NCBI GenBank assembly: GCA_963846805.1
Contig: CAWJXH010000005.1
Location: forward strand, 186,001 to 250,000
Direction: 5' to 3'
DNA from: Fen-1038 sp963846805
GTDB taxonomy: Bacteria > Chloroflexota > Anaerolineae > Anaerolineales > Villigracilaceae
Length of the DNA: 64,000 bases
Shown here: piece by piece, positions 1-9,010 of the stretch
Layout of the letters: each line of letters starts with the position of its first letter
Numbering within the stretch: position 1 is the stretch's first letter
The notes under the pieces: model-generated
Databases searched by the model: none
Seen by the model: only the letters and a program-made list of their open reading frames with translations
Told to the model about the DNA's origin: nothing
Program-made: the position numbers and the translations under genes

Positions 1-27
1 GAGTTCTTCTCAAGTCTCAACACAAGC

Positions 28-1485
28 TTGCGACATTTACCCGCCCTGCTTAAGGATCGAAGGAAAAGGTGGCGGCTCATTATCCCGGTCGTGGCGGTCC
101 TTGCCGTCGCCGGCGGTGCGACCTACTATTACGAAACCATCTATCTGCCGTCGCAGGCATCGACACAAGAACCCCTGCAGACGACGGTTGCCCGCCGCGG
201 CAGCATTGTGCTCAGCGCCGCTGGCACCGGCACTCTGCAGGCTGCCAATCAGATTGATTTGGGCTTCAAAACCAGCGGCACGTTAACGCAGTTAAATGTC
301 AAAGTGGGAGATCAGGTGAAGGCTGGCGACATCCTCGCTGAAGTGGATAATTCGTCGCAACAGATTCAGTTGGCACAGTCCAAGCAGACACTAGCCGGTC
401 TGACTAACACGGCGGCCATCGCCACTGCCCAGCAATCAATCGCCACGGCCACCAAGTCCCTCGCGACCGCCCAGTACAATTTGGCGTACCTGATCAGCCC
501 TCCGGTCTATTATTGGGAAAACCAGGTCTCGGCTGACGAACAGGCTGTCCAGGACGCACAGGCTGCGGCGACTGCGGCTCCAACCGATCAGGCCGCCCAG
601 GACGCATTGAAGAAGGCCCAGGCCGCTCTTGCTCTGGCGAAGGACCGATTGAATGGCGCCCAGGCCAGTTACCAAAGTACCTATGTGCCAAACCACTTCG
701 CATACTACGTAGCCGTTCAGCCTGCACACCATCTCAGGAAGATTTTCCAGCCACCAACCGACGCCGACGTTCTTGCTGCACGGTCCGCGGTCACGATTGC
801 TCAGGGCGCATTGACCGATGCACAGAATCTCTATGCCACATTGACCGGCGGCAATGTGCCGCCGGGTGCCTCCGGCTCAGGACTCACTGCGCTCAGTCAG
901 GCTCAGCTTGCCGTTCAGACCGCCCAGGACAATCTTACCGCCACCGAGCTCATCGCACCGTTTTCCGGCACGGTGACGGCGGTCAACAACAAGGTGGGCG
1001 ACACAGTCGGCAACTCCGCCGTCGTGAGCGTAGCCGACATGAGCACTCTGTATCTAGAGACCTACGTGGACGAGTCGGACTACGCCCTTTTCAAAATTGG
1101 CAATTCAGCCACCGTTGTCTTCGACGCCCTGCCTGATCAAACCTTGACGGGAAAAGTCGTTGAGGTGGATCCCGCCCTCAATACTTCGTCGGGTTCGTCA
1201 GTGGTTAGTGGTTTGGTCCAATTGGATCCGACCTCTGCAGACTTGCTGATTGGCATGGGCGCTTCGGTGACCGTTATCTCTGCCCAGACTCAGAACGTCG
1301 TACTTGTGCCGTTGGCCGCTCTCCATGAGTATGCAACGGGGAAATATGCCGTTTTTGTGATGCGAAACGGCAAGCTCACGGTGCAGTTCGTGGAAGTCGG
1401 ACTTCAGGATCTGGTGAATGCCGAGATCAAATCCGGCCTGCAGGTGGGCGAAGTCGTTAGCACCGGACTACTGGCAACGAAATGA
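28..1485 (+). CDS. HlyD/MacA-type periplasmic adaptor of an ABC exporter
   Basis: Membrane-fusion (adaptor) subunit of a MacAB-type tripartite exporter. It links the ATPase/permease encoded next to it to the cell exterior or envelope. Seen: a basic N-terminus, a membrane anchor at about residues 16-35, a first biotinyl-lipoyl half (GTLTQLNVKVGDQVKAGDILAEVD), a long Ala/Gln-rich helical hairpin at about 110-300 that should be coiled coil, then the second lipoyl half (APFSGTVTAVNNKVGDTVGN) and a beta-barrel. Length (485 residues) suits the family. The TTG at 28 has no Shine-Dalgarno sequence and the frame stays open back to base 1, so the true start may lie before the window. The stop overlaps the ATPase start (ATGA), indicating one operon. 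Substrate unknown. Confidence 0.88.
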   Translation: MRHLPALLKDRRKRWRLIIPVVAVLAVAGGATYYYETIYLPSQASTQEPLQTTVARRGSIVLSAAGTGTLQAANQIDLGFKTSGTLTQLNVKVGDQVKAGDILAEVDNSSQQIQLAQSKQTLAGLTNTAAIATAQQSIATATKSLATAQYNLAYLISPPVYYWENQVSADEQAVQDAQAAATAAPTDQAAQDALKKAQAALALAKDRLNGAQASYQSTYVPNHFAYYVAVQPAHHLRKIFQPPTDADVLAARSAVTIAQGALTDAQNLYATLTGGNVPPGASGSGLTALSQAQLAVQTAQDNLTATELIAPFSGTVTAVNNKVGDTVGNSAVVSVADMSTLYLETYVDESDYALFKIGNSATVVFDALPDQTLTGKVVEVDPALNTSSGSSVVSGLVQLDPTSADLLIGMGASVTVISAQTQNVVLVPLAALHEYATGKYAVFVMRNGKLTVQFVEVGLQDLVNAEIKSGLQVGEVVSTGLLATK

Positions 1486-2234
1486 CCACGAGCTCGCAAC
1501 CTATCATCGATACACAGGACGTCACAAAAGTCTTCGGCATGGGCGACGCCAGCGTAACCGCCCTCCGGGGAATTACTCTCCAGATCCACTCGGGCGAGTT
1601 TGTCGCGATCATCGGGCCGTCCGGTTCCGGCAAAAGCACACTGATGCACATCCTTGGCTGCCTTTCCAGGCCCACGGCCGGTCGCTACATCCTTGACGGC
1701 CGCGACGTCAGCAATTTGGACAACAAGGAACTGGCCACAGTGCGAAATCAGAAGATCGGCTTCGTCTTCCAGGCGTACAACCTGCTGGCACGGACGACCG
1801 CCTTGCATAACGTCATTCTGCCTCTGGTCTACGACCGCCGGGAAGACCAGCACAAGACCCCGGAAGAGAGCCAGGCGCTGGCGCGCGAAATGCTCGTGAA
1901 GGTTGGCCTGGGCGATCGCATGGATCACCAGCCCCATGAGCTTTCTGGCGGTCAGCAGCAGCGCGTGGCAATCGCCAGGGCCTTGATAAACAATCCCGTG
2001 ATCCTGATCGCAGACGAACCGACGGGCAACCTGGATAGCCATGCTGGAGAAGAGATCATGACCCTGCTTCACGACGTGCACGAACAGGGCTCGACCATTG
2101 TGATCGTGACCCACGATCCGAAAATTGCCGCACACACTCAGCGCACCGTCGAAGTTCGTGACGGTCAAGTCCAGCAGGTCACCCACAACGGCACGGGGCG
2201 CTCGCCGTGGTCGAAACCCGAGGTCACAGTTTGA
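1482..2234 (+). CDS. MacB-type ABC transporter ATP-binding protein
   Basis: ATPase that powers the exporter of this operon; cytoplasmic, membrane-associated. All nucleotide-binding motifs are present: Walker A GPSGSGKST at 45-53, Q-loop near FVFQAYN at 95-100, signature LSGGQQQR at 154-161, Walker B ILIADEP at 174-180 followed by TGNLDS, and the H-loop VTHDP. The TGNLD motif and short length (250 residues) are typical of the LolD/MacB/FtsE class. The start ATG overlaps the stop of the adaptor gene by four bases, so translation is probably coupled. About 40 bases separate it from the permease. Confidence 0.95.
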   Translation: MTTSSQPIIDTQDVTKVFGMGDASVTALRGITLQIHSGEFVAIIGPSGSGKSTLMHILGCLSRPTAGRYILDGRDVSNLDNKELATVRNQKIGFVFQAYNLLARTTALHNVILPLVYDRREDQHKTPEESQALAREMLVKVGLGDRMDHQPHELSGGQQQRVAIARALINNPVILIADEPTGNLDSHAGEEIMTLLHDVHEQGSTIVIVTHDPKIAAHTQRTVEVRDGQVQQVTHNGTGRSPWSKPEVTV

Positions 2235-2273
2235 TAGTTCCGATCCGACGGAGCCATTCATGAGGAACAGATT

Positions 2274-3507
2274 ATGAAGCTCTCAGAAGTTGCCCAGGTT
2301 GCATGGCGCGCCATCACCAACAATAAGATACGTTCACTGCTGACCATGCTTGGCATCATAATCGGTGTCGCCGCCGTCATAATGGTGGTCGCTATCAGCG
2401 CCGGCACCGAGGCCACCATCAGCGCGCAGATCACCAGCCTCGGCTCGAATCTGATCTTTGTTACCGCCAATTTCGGCCGCGGCGGGGCTCAGTCTCGTGC
2501 ATCCGCCGGCAGCGGCCTGGTATTCAGCGACGCCGATGCAATTGCCCAGCAGGTGGTCGGTGTTACTGGCGTCGCTGTGGAACAAGGCGCCTCCGAAACG
2601 ATCAAGGGCCCCGATGCTACCTTGACCGGGGTGAACGTTCTGGGCACTACCGTGGACTTTCCGGCAGTCCAGGATATGAAAGTGGCCAGTGGCAGCTACT
2701 TCACGCAGACGCAGGTTGATTCGAAGGTAAAGGTGGGTTTGGTCGGCTCCGAATTGGCTCAATCGCTGTTCGGCACGTCCGATCCGATCGGCCAATACAT
2801 TATGGTAGGCACAACTCAGATCGCGATCATCGGCGTCATGGCTCCAAGGGGCTCGGTCGGTGGAACGGATTATGACGCCCGCCTATACATCCCGATTACC
2901 GTCGTGTTTCGAAAAGTTCACGCCCTCGGAGTTTGCCAGATTTCTCGGAAACCGCGTGCGGCTCATCTATGTCAAAATTGATAATCCCAAAGTGCTGAAT
3001 GACGTTGTAAATCAGATCAATCTCCTGCTTTATCAGAGACACAAGGTGACCTCGGCCAATGCCGATTTTACGATTACGACTCAAAACGACATCATCACCG
3101 CGCAAGAGTCAACGACGGCCGCCTTTCGTTCCCTGCTTGCCTGGGTGGCAGGCGTATCTCTGTTGGTCGGCGGGATCGGCATCATGAACATCATGCTGGT
3201 CAGCGTCACGGAACGCACCCGCGAGATTGGAATAAGACAATCCGTCGGTGCAACCACGGATGATATTCGGCTTCAGTTCCTGACGGAGGCCCTGTTCTTG
3301 AGTATCTTCGGTGGTCTGATAGGCGTCCTGGTCGGCGTGATCGGCGCGGTGCTCTTCGGCAGTGTGAGCGGCATGCGCACCGTGATCGAACCCAGCTCTT
3401 TTCTGCTGGCCTTTGGCTCGGCCGCATTGGTAGGCATCTTCTTTGGATATTATCCGGCCAACCGGGCTGCGCAGCTTGATCCTATTGAGGCGCTAAGGTA
3501 TGAATAA
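2274..3507 (+). CDS. MacB-type ABC permease, reading frame broken once
   Basis: Permease with the MacB layout: an N-terminal membrane segment (about residues 20-45), a large periplasmic MacB-PCD domain, and three C-terminal membrane helices within the FtsX domain (LLAWVAGVSLLVGGIGIMNIMLVSVTERTREIGIR). The first frame reads to 2981 but loses homology near 2905; the rest continues in the +1 frame to 3507. Dropping one base near 2905-2908 (ttt-c-gaa) rejoins a full-length protein of about 410 residues. This fits the +1 pattern seen at many other genes here, so a base overcall is more likely than real loss. SD-like GAGGAACAG precedes the ATG. Confidence 0.85.
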
Positions 3508-4243
3508 GACAAGGAAACAAAAAATGAAAAGAATACTTCTCATCCTGACATTAGTCCTGACCCTCACGCTTCTGGCCGCTTGTGGTAGTGGCACGAGCGC
3601 CCGGACCGGTACCGGCGGCAACTTCGCCGGAGGTGGAGCCGGTGGAGTTAGCGCTCTCACACCCGAGGCCAAACTCGCTCTCGGAACGATAAAACTCGAA
3701 GGCACCTCGCAGGCAATCGACCCCGCCATGGCGGCAAAACTTCTTCCGCTTTGGCAACTGTTACAGCAGCTTAGCGCCAGCGCGACTGCCGCGCCCGAGG
3801 AGGTCACTGCCGTCGTTGATCAGATCCAGACCACGATGACCCCCAGCCAGGTCAGCACCATTAACGGCATGCAATTTACGCAGGCAGACCTCCTGACTGC
3901 CTTCCAGCAGGCACGGTCCGGCGGTTCAGCCGGCGCAAGTGCATCCGGTGCACCGGGCGGCAGCACTAGAGCCGGAGGCTTTGGCGGCGGAGGCGGGGGC
4001 TTTGGCGGCGGAGGCGGCGGCTTTGGCGGCGGTGGTGGCGGTGGTGGCGGCTTTGGCGGTGGAGGTGGCGGCTTTGGCGGCGGAGGCGGAGGTTTTGGTG
4101 GTGGCGGCGCTAGGCCTACCGCTGGCGCCGGGACGCCGACCGCCTCGGGGGCAGGCAGTTCCGGTCAGGCTTCCGCCAATCGAACTTCCGGCTTCCTGGT
4201 CAGCGAAGTAATAAGGCTATTGGAGAGCAAGATTAGCAGCTAG
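3500..4243 (+). CDS. Gly-rich putative lipoprotein of the exporter operon
   Basis: No recognised family. Seen: a lipoprotein signal (hydrophobic stretch then LLAAC), a folded middle of about 100 residues with TPEAKLALGTIKLEGT and an Ala/Gln helix, then a low-complexity tail of repeated GFGGGGG units at about 150-200 and a Ser/Ala/Thr-rich end. The ATG at 3500 overlaps the permease stop; a second ATG at 3524 has a better SD (AAGGAAAC) and gives a signal beginning MKRILLIL, so 3524 may be the true start. Its position between exporter and two-component genes suggests an envelope accessory protein, but function is unknown. The GGC/GGA repeat is prone to length change. Confidence 0.75.
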   Translation: MNKTRKQKMKRILLILTLVLTLTLLAACGSGTSARTGTGGNFAGGGAGGVSALTPEAKLALGTIKLEGTSQAIDPAMAAKLLPLWQLLQQLSASATAAPEEVTAVVDQIQTTMTPSQVSTINGMQFTQADLLTAFQQARSGGSAGASASGAPGGSTRAGGFGGGGGGFGGGGGGFGGGGGGGGGFGGGGGGFGGGGGGFGGGGARPTAGAGTPTASGAGSSGQASANRTSGFLVSEVIRLLESKISS

Positions 4244-4328
4244 TCGGAGCTGTTTCGCTATGATGAGCTGGCCTCGACAAGCACGGCTGGTCAGCTCTGC
4301 GCTCTTCTAAGCATTTTGTGAGGGTTAC

Positions 4329-5012
4329 GTGGCAAAAACAATTATGGTTGTGGACGATGAAAAACGCCTCGTTTCTCTGGTGGAGAGTTACCTTAACCAG
4401 GAAGGCTATCGCGTGGCGACCGCCTTCAACGGCCGCGAAGCTTTATCGGTAGCCGAGAAGGAAAAGCCGGATCTGATCATTCTCGACATCATGATGCCCG
4501 AAATGGACGGTCATGAATTCATCGAGACGTATCGCCGCGAGCATGCTACGCCCATTATTCTGTTGACCGCTCGGGTCGAAGAAGAGGAGCAGGTCATAGG
4601 TCTCGAGCTGGGGGCGGATGATTATGTCACCAAGCCCTTCCGGCCCCGCGAGCTGATGGCGCGTGTGCGTGCCGTCTTGCGCCGGGCGGGTCAAACCGAA
4701 CCTCCGGCCAAGATCCTCCACGTCGCCGGCGTTACGCTCGATCGGGATAGTCGCTCCGTCAAAGTTGACCAGCGCTATGTTGACCTCACGCCCTCGGAGT
4801 TCGACCTGCTGGCAGCCTTGATGACCGCCCCTGGGCGCGTCTTCTCACGTCTCGATTTGCTCGACATCATCCAGGGCATCCGCTATGAGGGGTATCAGCG
4901 GACGATCGATTTGCACATCAAGAATCTGCGGGCCAAGATCGAGACGCTCCCGCGCTCGCCGCACTATATTGAGACCGTCTACGGCGTGGGTTACCGCTTC
5001 GCAAGAGAATAG
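4329..5012 (+). CDS. OmpR/PhoB-family response regulator
   Basis: Two-component transcription factor. The receiver domain (1-120) has acidic DD at 9-10, phosphoacceptor Asp53 in LIILDIMMPEMDG, Thr80 and Lys102 (TKPF). The C-terminal winged helix (about 130-227) shows LTPSEFDLLAALMTAPGRVFSRLDLL and ends YIETVYGVGYRF, typical of OmpR/PhoB effectors. Start GTG at 4329 is preceded by GTGAGGG. Five bases separate it from the sensor kinase gene, so they are co-transcribed. Location after the exporter genes suggests it may control them; this is inference. Confidence 0.95.
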   Translation: MAKTIMVVDDEKRLVSLVESYLNQEGYRVATAFNGREALSVAEKEKPDLIILDIMMPEMDGHEFIETYRREHATPIILLTARVEEEEQVIGLELGADDYVTKPFRPRELMARVRAVLRRAGQTEPPAKILHVAGVTLDRDSRSVKVDQRYVDLTPSEFDLLAALMTAPGRVFSRLDLLDIIQGIRYEGYQRTIDLHIKNLRAKIETLPRSPHYIETVYGVGYRFARE

Positions 5013-5017
5013 GCGCC

Positions 5018-6400
5018 ATGCGCTCGATCACCTTCCGGTTGGTTCTGGCTTTCATAGCAGTAAGTCTGATCAGCACACTGCTGGTCGTGCTCTTTACCCG
5101 CTGGCGGAGCCGTGAGGAATTCCGCACCTTCCTGATTGATCAGAACCGCCCAGGAATTGTCGTTGCCTTTGCCGACTATTACCAGCAGCATGGTTCCTGG
5201 CAGGGTATTTCCACCGCAAAGCTCAACCCGCAGCAAACTCCGATGTCCGCGGCGCCGTTTGATCCGGGCCCTTTTACGGTGGTGGACAGCAGCACGGATA
5301 AGGTTGTGTTGGCCGGTCAGGGATATCAGGTCGGCTCCGTTGTGTCGCTGTCCAATATCTCGGGCGGCATCCCAATTCAAGAAAATTCAAAAACAGTTGG
5401 CATACTCTTGATCGATCGCCCGGTGTACCGTATTAGCCAGCCCGGCTCTGCGTACCTCGATCGTATCAGTCTTCAGATATTCCTGGGCGGCTTGATCGCG
5501 ATTGCGCTGGCGCTCTTGCTGGCGGTATTCCTATCACGAACTCTTACGCGTCCGATCCGCGAGCTTACAGCGGCCACTAGCGTCGTTTCCGGAGGCAACC
5601 TTGCACAGCAAGTCCCCGTGCGTTCCCGCGATGAGCTCGGCCAATTGGCCACGGCATTCAACCGGATGAGCGCAGACCTGGCTCGTTCACTGAATCTTCG
5701 TCGCCAGATGACCGCCGACGTTGCCCACGAGTTGAGAACACCAATCAGCATAATTCTCGGGCACGCTGAAGCCATACATGACGGCGTCCTCCCGGCTTCC
5801 TCAGAGACGTTCGAGATTATTCGCGAGGAGGCGGAACACCTGGAGCATTTGGTTGACGACCTCCGCACACTTTCAATGGCTGACGCCGGCGAGCTTCGGT
5901 TGGTGCTCCGGCTATATTCCCCTCAAAAACTCCTGGACGACGCCTTGAGAATATACACGCATCGGGCGCAGCAACATAAGGTTGCGCTTTCTGTGGTTGC
6001 CACGGAAATCTCTGCCGAAATAGAGGTGGATCCGCAGCGCATGCAGCAGGTATTTGCCAACATCCTTGAAAACGCCCTGCGGTACACGCCGGAGAATGGG
6101 CACATCACGATGTCCGCCAGCATCGTCGGGGACTCTGTTGAAATGCGAGTGCAGGATAGCGGACCCGGCGTCTCCGTGGAGGACCTTGACAAGATCTTCG
6201 AACGCTTCTATCGGGCCGCAACTTCCCGGACTCGGGACGAGGGTGGATCTGGCCTGGGATTTGCAATCGCCCGTTCGATCGTTGAGAGGCACGGCGGAAA
6301 GATCTGGGCAGAGACCAGGCCGGGCCAGGGCTTGACAGTGGTCATCAAGATGCCGGTTTATACGCCGCATTCGGATGAAAAACAGTCCCCGGAGATATGA
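5018..6400 (+). CDS. HAMP-domain sensor histidine kinase
   Basis: Membrane sensor partner of the upstream regulator. Seen: TM1 at about 6-27, an extracytoplasmic sensor region of about 120 residues with no recognised ligand motif, TM2 at about 152-172, a HAMP domain (RTLTRPIRELTAATSVVSGG), a HisKA box with phosphorylated His237 (DVAHELRTPIS), then the HATPase core: N-box ILENALRYTPE, G1 DSGPGV, F-box FERFYR, G2 GGSGLGFAIA. Complete and uninterrupted. It converges with the act operon, with only about 30 bases between stop codons. Confidence 0.95.
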   Translation: MRSITFRLVLAFIAVSLISTLLVVLFTRWRSREEFRTFLIDQNRPGIVVAFADYYQQHGSWQGISTAKLNPQQTPMSAAPFDPGPFTVVDSSTDKVVLAGQGYQVGSVVSLSNISGGIPIQENSKTVGILLIDRPVYRISQPGSAYLDRISLQIFLGGLIAIALALLLAVFLSRTLTRPIRELTAATSVVSGGNLAQQVPVRSRDELGQLATAFNRMSADLARSLNLRRQMTADVAHELRTPISIILGHAEAIHDGVLPASSETFEIIREEAEHLEHLVDDLRTLSMADAGELRLVLRLYSPQKLLDDALRIYTHRAQQHKVALSVVATEISAEIEVDPQRMQQVFANILENALRYTPENGHITMSASIVGDSVEMRVQDSGPGVSVEDLDKIFERFYRAATSRTRDEGGSGLGFAIARSIVERHGGKIWAETRPGQGLTVVIKMPVYTPHSDEKQSPEI

Positions 6401-6431
6401 CGCGAACTGTTTTTTCCCTTTTGAGTCACGC

Positions 6432-7937
6432 CTACTTGTTTAGGCTGATTACGTAGGAAATCACATCCGCGATCTGCTGCGGTGTGAGAAGGTTCTTGTC
6501 ACCCCAGGCGGGCATCGAAAATGTCGGGTTGGTACCCTCCGGCGTGGAGCCATGCTCCAAGAACAAATCGAGATTCGTCGCAAAGGTTTTGTAATCCGAA
6601 CTCTTCAGGGTGGGATCGATGGGGTTGAGCGCCGGGATAGTGCCGTCAGATGAGCCTGAATTCGGGTTTCCTCCTGTACCCTCGGTGTTGTGGCATATCT
6701 GGCAATTAGCGGCAAAGATTTGCTGGCCCGCTGAGGGATCGCCCGTCAAGCCGACTGCCGCGCCCGGTCCGCCCGGATTTGACGGGCGCGCGACTTCTTC
6801 AGTGGCCTCCGGCTCGGCCGCGGACGGTGTACCGGCTCCTGAGGCTTGCGTTGCCGCGGCTGATGTTGGTCCGGGTGACGCCGGAGCCGAATTCAAGCTG
6901 ATTACGTAGGCAATCACGTCCGCGATCTGTTGCGGCGTCAGCAGGCTTTTGTCGCCCCAGGCTGGCATTGAGAAAGTCGGGTTGGTCCCTTCAGGAGTGG
7001 AGCCATGTTCCAGGAAGAGGTCAAGGTGAGTCGCAAAAGTCTTGTAGTCCGAGCTGACGAGAGTCGAATCGATGGGATTCAGCGGTGGTATGGTCCCGTC
7101 GCTCGATCCCGGGTTTGGATTCCCCCCTTTGCCGTCCGTATTGTGGCAGATTTGGCAATTTGACACGAAGATCTGCTGACCTGATTTGGCATCGCCTGTC
7201 AACGCGACCGCTGGGCCCGGTCCTCCGGGATTTGATGGATGCGCGACTTCTTCAGTAACCTCGGGTTCAGCCGCGGATGGCGTGCCGCCTGCTGCACCTT
7301 GTGTCACAGCGGCTGCGGGCGGCGCCGGATTGAGGCTGATCACGTAGGCGATCACGTCCGCGATCTGCTGCGGCGTGAGGAGGCCTTTATCACCCCAGGC
7401 AGGCATGTTGAATGTCGGGCTGGGTCCAGCTGGCGTGGATCCATGCTCAACGAACAGATCTAGGTTGCTGGCATAGGTCTTGTAATCCGCGCTGACCAGC
7501 GTCGAATCGATGGGGTTGAGCCCCGGAATTGTGCCGTCGGTCGAACCGGGATTCGGATTTCCACCCTTGCCATCCGTACCATGGCAGGTTTGGCAATTCG
7601 CGACGAAGATCTGCTGCCCCGATTTTGCATCACCCGTCAGACTGACTGCCTGTCCAGGCCCCCCGGGATTCGATGGTCGCGCAATACCTGGCGCGGCCGG
7701 GGCTCCACTTTGCGTTGCATTGCTCACTACGACCTGAGCCGTCCCTAATTGCCTGTCAGCTGCAGGAAGCGTGGCGGGCGGCAACGTGGGAATCGATGTA
7801 TGCTCCGCCGTGGGAACCGCTTTCGAACAATTCTGTGAAAAGCCACACCCCGAAAACGTAAGAAAAGAAATCCAGCCTATGATCATCACCAGAAAACCTA
7901 TTAATACCCCGTAGATCGCCTTGCGAAAGTTATCCAT
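6432..7937 (-). CDS. Membrane-anchored protein with three tandem cytochrome c domains
   Basis: Electron carrier at the end of the act operon. The ATG at 7937 follows a strong SD (AGGGAGGGAG) 11 bases after the actE stop. Seen: an N-terminal membrane helix (about 8-30), a Pro/Thr/Ala-rich linker, then three near-identical modules of about 140 residues. Each has a PSNPGGPG lead-in, one heme site (CQTCH near residue 114, CQICH near 260 and 408) and a Met-ligand motif MPAWGDK, ending in LLTPQQIADVI. The modules are similar at DNA level, so recent internal duplication is likely. It could relay electrons from the complex to a terminal oxidase or act as a soluble-cytochrome substitute; inference. 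Confidence 0.88.
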   Translation of the reverse strand: MDNFRKAIYGVLIGFLVMIIGWISFLTFSGCGFSQNCSKAVPTAEHTSIPTLPPATLPAADRQLGTAQVVVSNATQSGAPAAPGIARPSNPGGPGQAVSLTGDAKSGQQIFVANCQTCHGTDGKGGNPNPGSTDGTIPGLNPIDSTLVSADYKTYASNLDLFVEHGSTPAGPSPTFNMPAWGDKGLLTPQQIADVIAYVISLNPAPPAAAVTQGAAGGTPSAAEPEVTEEVAHPSNPGGPGPAVALTGDAKSGQQIFVSNCQICHNTDGKGGNPNPGSSDGTIPPLNPIDSTLVSSDYKTFATHLDLFLEHGSTPEGTNPTFSMPAWGDKSLLTPQQIADVIAYVISLNSAPASPGPTSAAATQASGAGTPSAAEPEATEEVARPSNPGGPGAAVGLTGDPSAGQQIFAANCQICHNTEGTGGNPNSGSSDGTIPALNPIDPTLKSSDYKTFATNLDLFLEHGSTPEGTNPTFSMPAWGDKNLLTPQQIADVISYVISLNK

Positions 7938-7948
7938 GCTCTCCCTCC

Positions 7949-8470
7949 CTATTTCGTCTGCAAGGTGCGAACATAGTTCACAACATCCCATCGTTCGCGT
8001 ACCAGCAGGTTCTCGTTGAGCGGAGGCATCTTCCCAGGCACTCCGTTTGTGATAGTGAGGAAGATAGCGCCGTCGCTGATCGACGACACCACGGGGCCCG
8101 TCAGGTCGGCCGGCTTGTTTTTCAGGAATGCCGCTACCGGACCCGTGCCCTTCCCATCCACGCCGTGGCACTGGGTGCAATTGATGCGAAAGAGTTCCGC
8201 CCCGCGCGCAATTGATACTGCGTCTGCCGGCACCGGATTTGTCGGCGCCCCCATGTTCGGGATGGAGGCGGGGCCCTCGATCGGGATCGATTGGGCAGGA
8301 ACCGGAAGAGGATCCTCCATCGGCTGGAAGGAAGGCTGAATCTCCATGAACGATGGCCAGTTGATCTTGATCACATCGTACGAAAACACCATCAGAATGC
8401 CCACGACAACGCACACCGCCACGAACAGCACCGCGAAGCGTTTTAGAATGACACTCAGGCTGGTGCTCAT
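7949..8470 (-). CDS. actE: Alternative complex III subunit ActE, monoheme cytochrome c
   Basis: Membrane-bound c-type cytochrome subunit of alternative complex III (quinol oxidation without a bc1 complex). Seen: an N-terminal membrane helix (about 10-30), a Pro-rich linker and one cytochrome c domain with CTQCHG heme attachment and a distal Met region (GVPGKMPPLNENL). Length 173 residues suits ActE. Its ATG overlaps the actD stop (ATGA), so translation is coupled. No frame break in this gene. Confidence 0.85.
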   Translation of the reverse strand: MSTSLSVILKRFAVLFVAVCVVVGILMVFSYDVIKINWPSFMEIQPSFQPMEDPLPVPAQSIPIEGPASIPNMGAPTNPVPADAVSIARGAELFRINCTQCHGVDGKGTGPVAAFLKNKPADLTGPVVSSISDGAIFLTITNGVPGKMPPLNENLLVRERWDVVNYVRTLQTK

Positions 8471-8992
8471 AACTGACGCGCCTCCGCCGGTTTGACTGAT
8501 TCGGCGCCCAATTTGGTCAGGGCGTCGACAAACTTCTTCTGATTGTCACTCGGACATTGAAAGAGCACCGCGATCTTGCCATCGCTGATTTCGGGCACGT
8601 ACTCTTTTGGCGTGTAAGACGGGAAACCGCTGTCCACGAACATGCCCAGGAAGGAAAAACCCATCAAACCCAGCATCGTCATCTCAAAAACGATGATCAA
8701 GCAGCTGAGGCACAGGATAGACCGGCTGTCCGCCTACGTGGAGAGGAAACAGGAATGGTGTGCCCCAAACGAAGAATATCCCTAGGAAAAGTCCCAGGAT
8801 GGCGCCGGCCATTCCGATCCGCGAGACGTGGGTCAATGCAGACGGGCGGTCAATGATTGCCGGCTTGATGGGAATCCCCGAGATCACGTTCATTTGGTCA
8901 TCTGTGATCCCGAATTCATGCAATTTCTCGATCCCCGTTGCAGCGGGTTCGATGTCTTCGAAGACAGCCAAGAGCATCGTAGAATCAGACAT
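8467..8992 (-). CDS. actD: Alternative complex III subunit ActD, frame broken once
   Basis: Small membrane subunit (DUF3341 type) of alternative complex III. The N-terminal cytoplasmic part (MLLAVFEDIEPAATGIEKL) is followed by two membrane helices (AGAILGLFLGIFFVWGTP and IIVFEMTMLGLMGFSFLGMF) and a C-terminal tail (GKIAVLFQCPSDNQKKFVDAL). The first frame runs to about 8702, and the second helix onward is in the +1 frame. Removing one base near 8701-8703 gives PVPQLLIIVFEM and a protein of about 174 residues, the usual size. Confidence 0.8.
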
Positions 8993-9010
8993 GTGATAGC
9001 TCCTTCCGCC

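Noticed and set aside
7938..8414. Long in-frame extension upstream of the triple cytochrome start
   Set aside because: It overlaps actE in another frame, has atypical residues, and the ATG at 7937 with a strong SD is a much better start.
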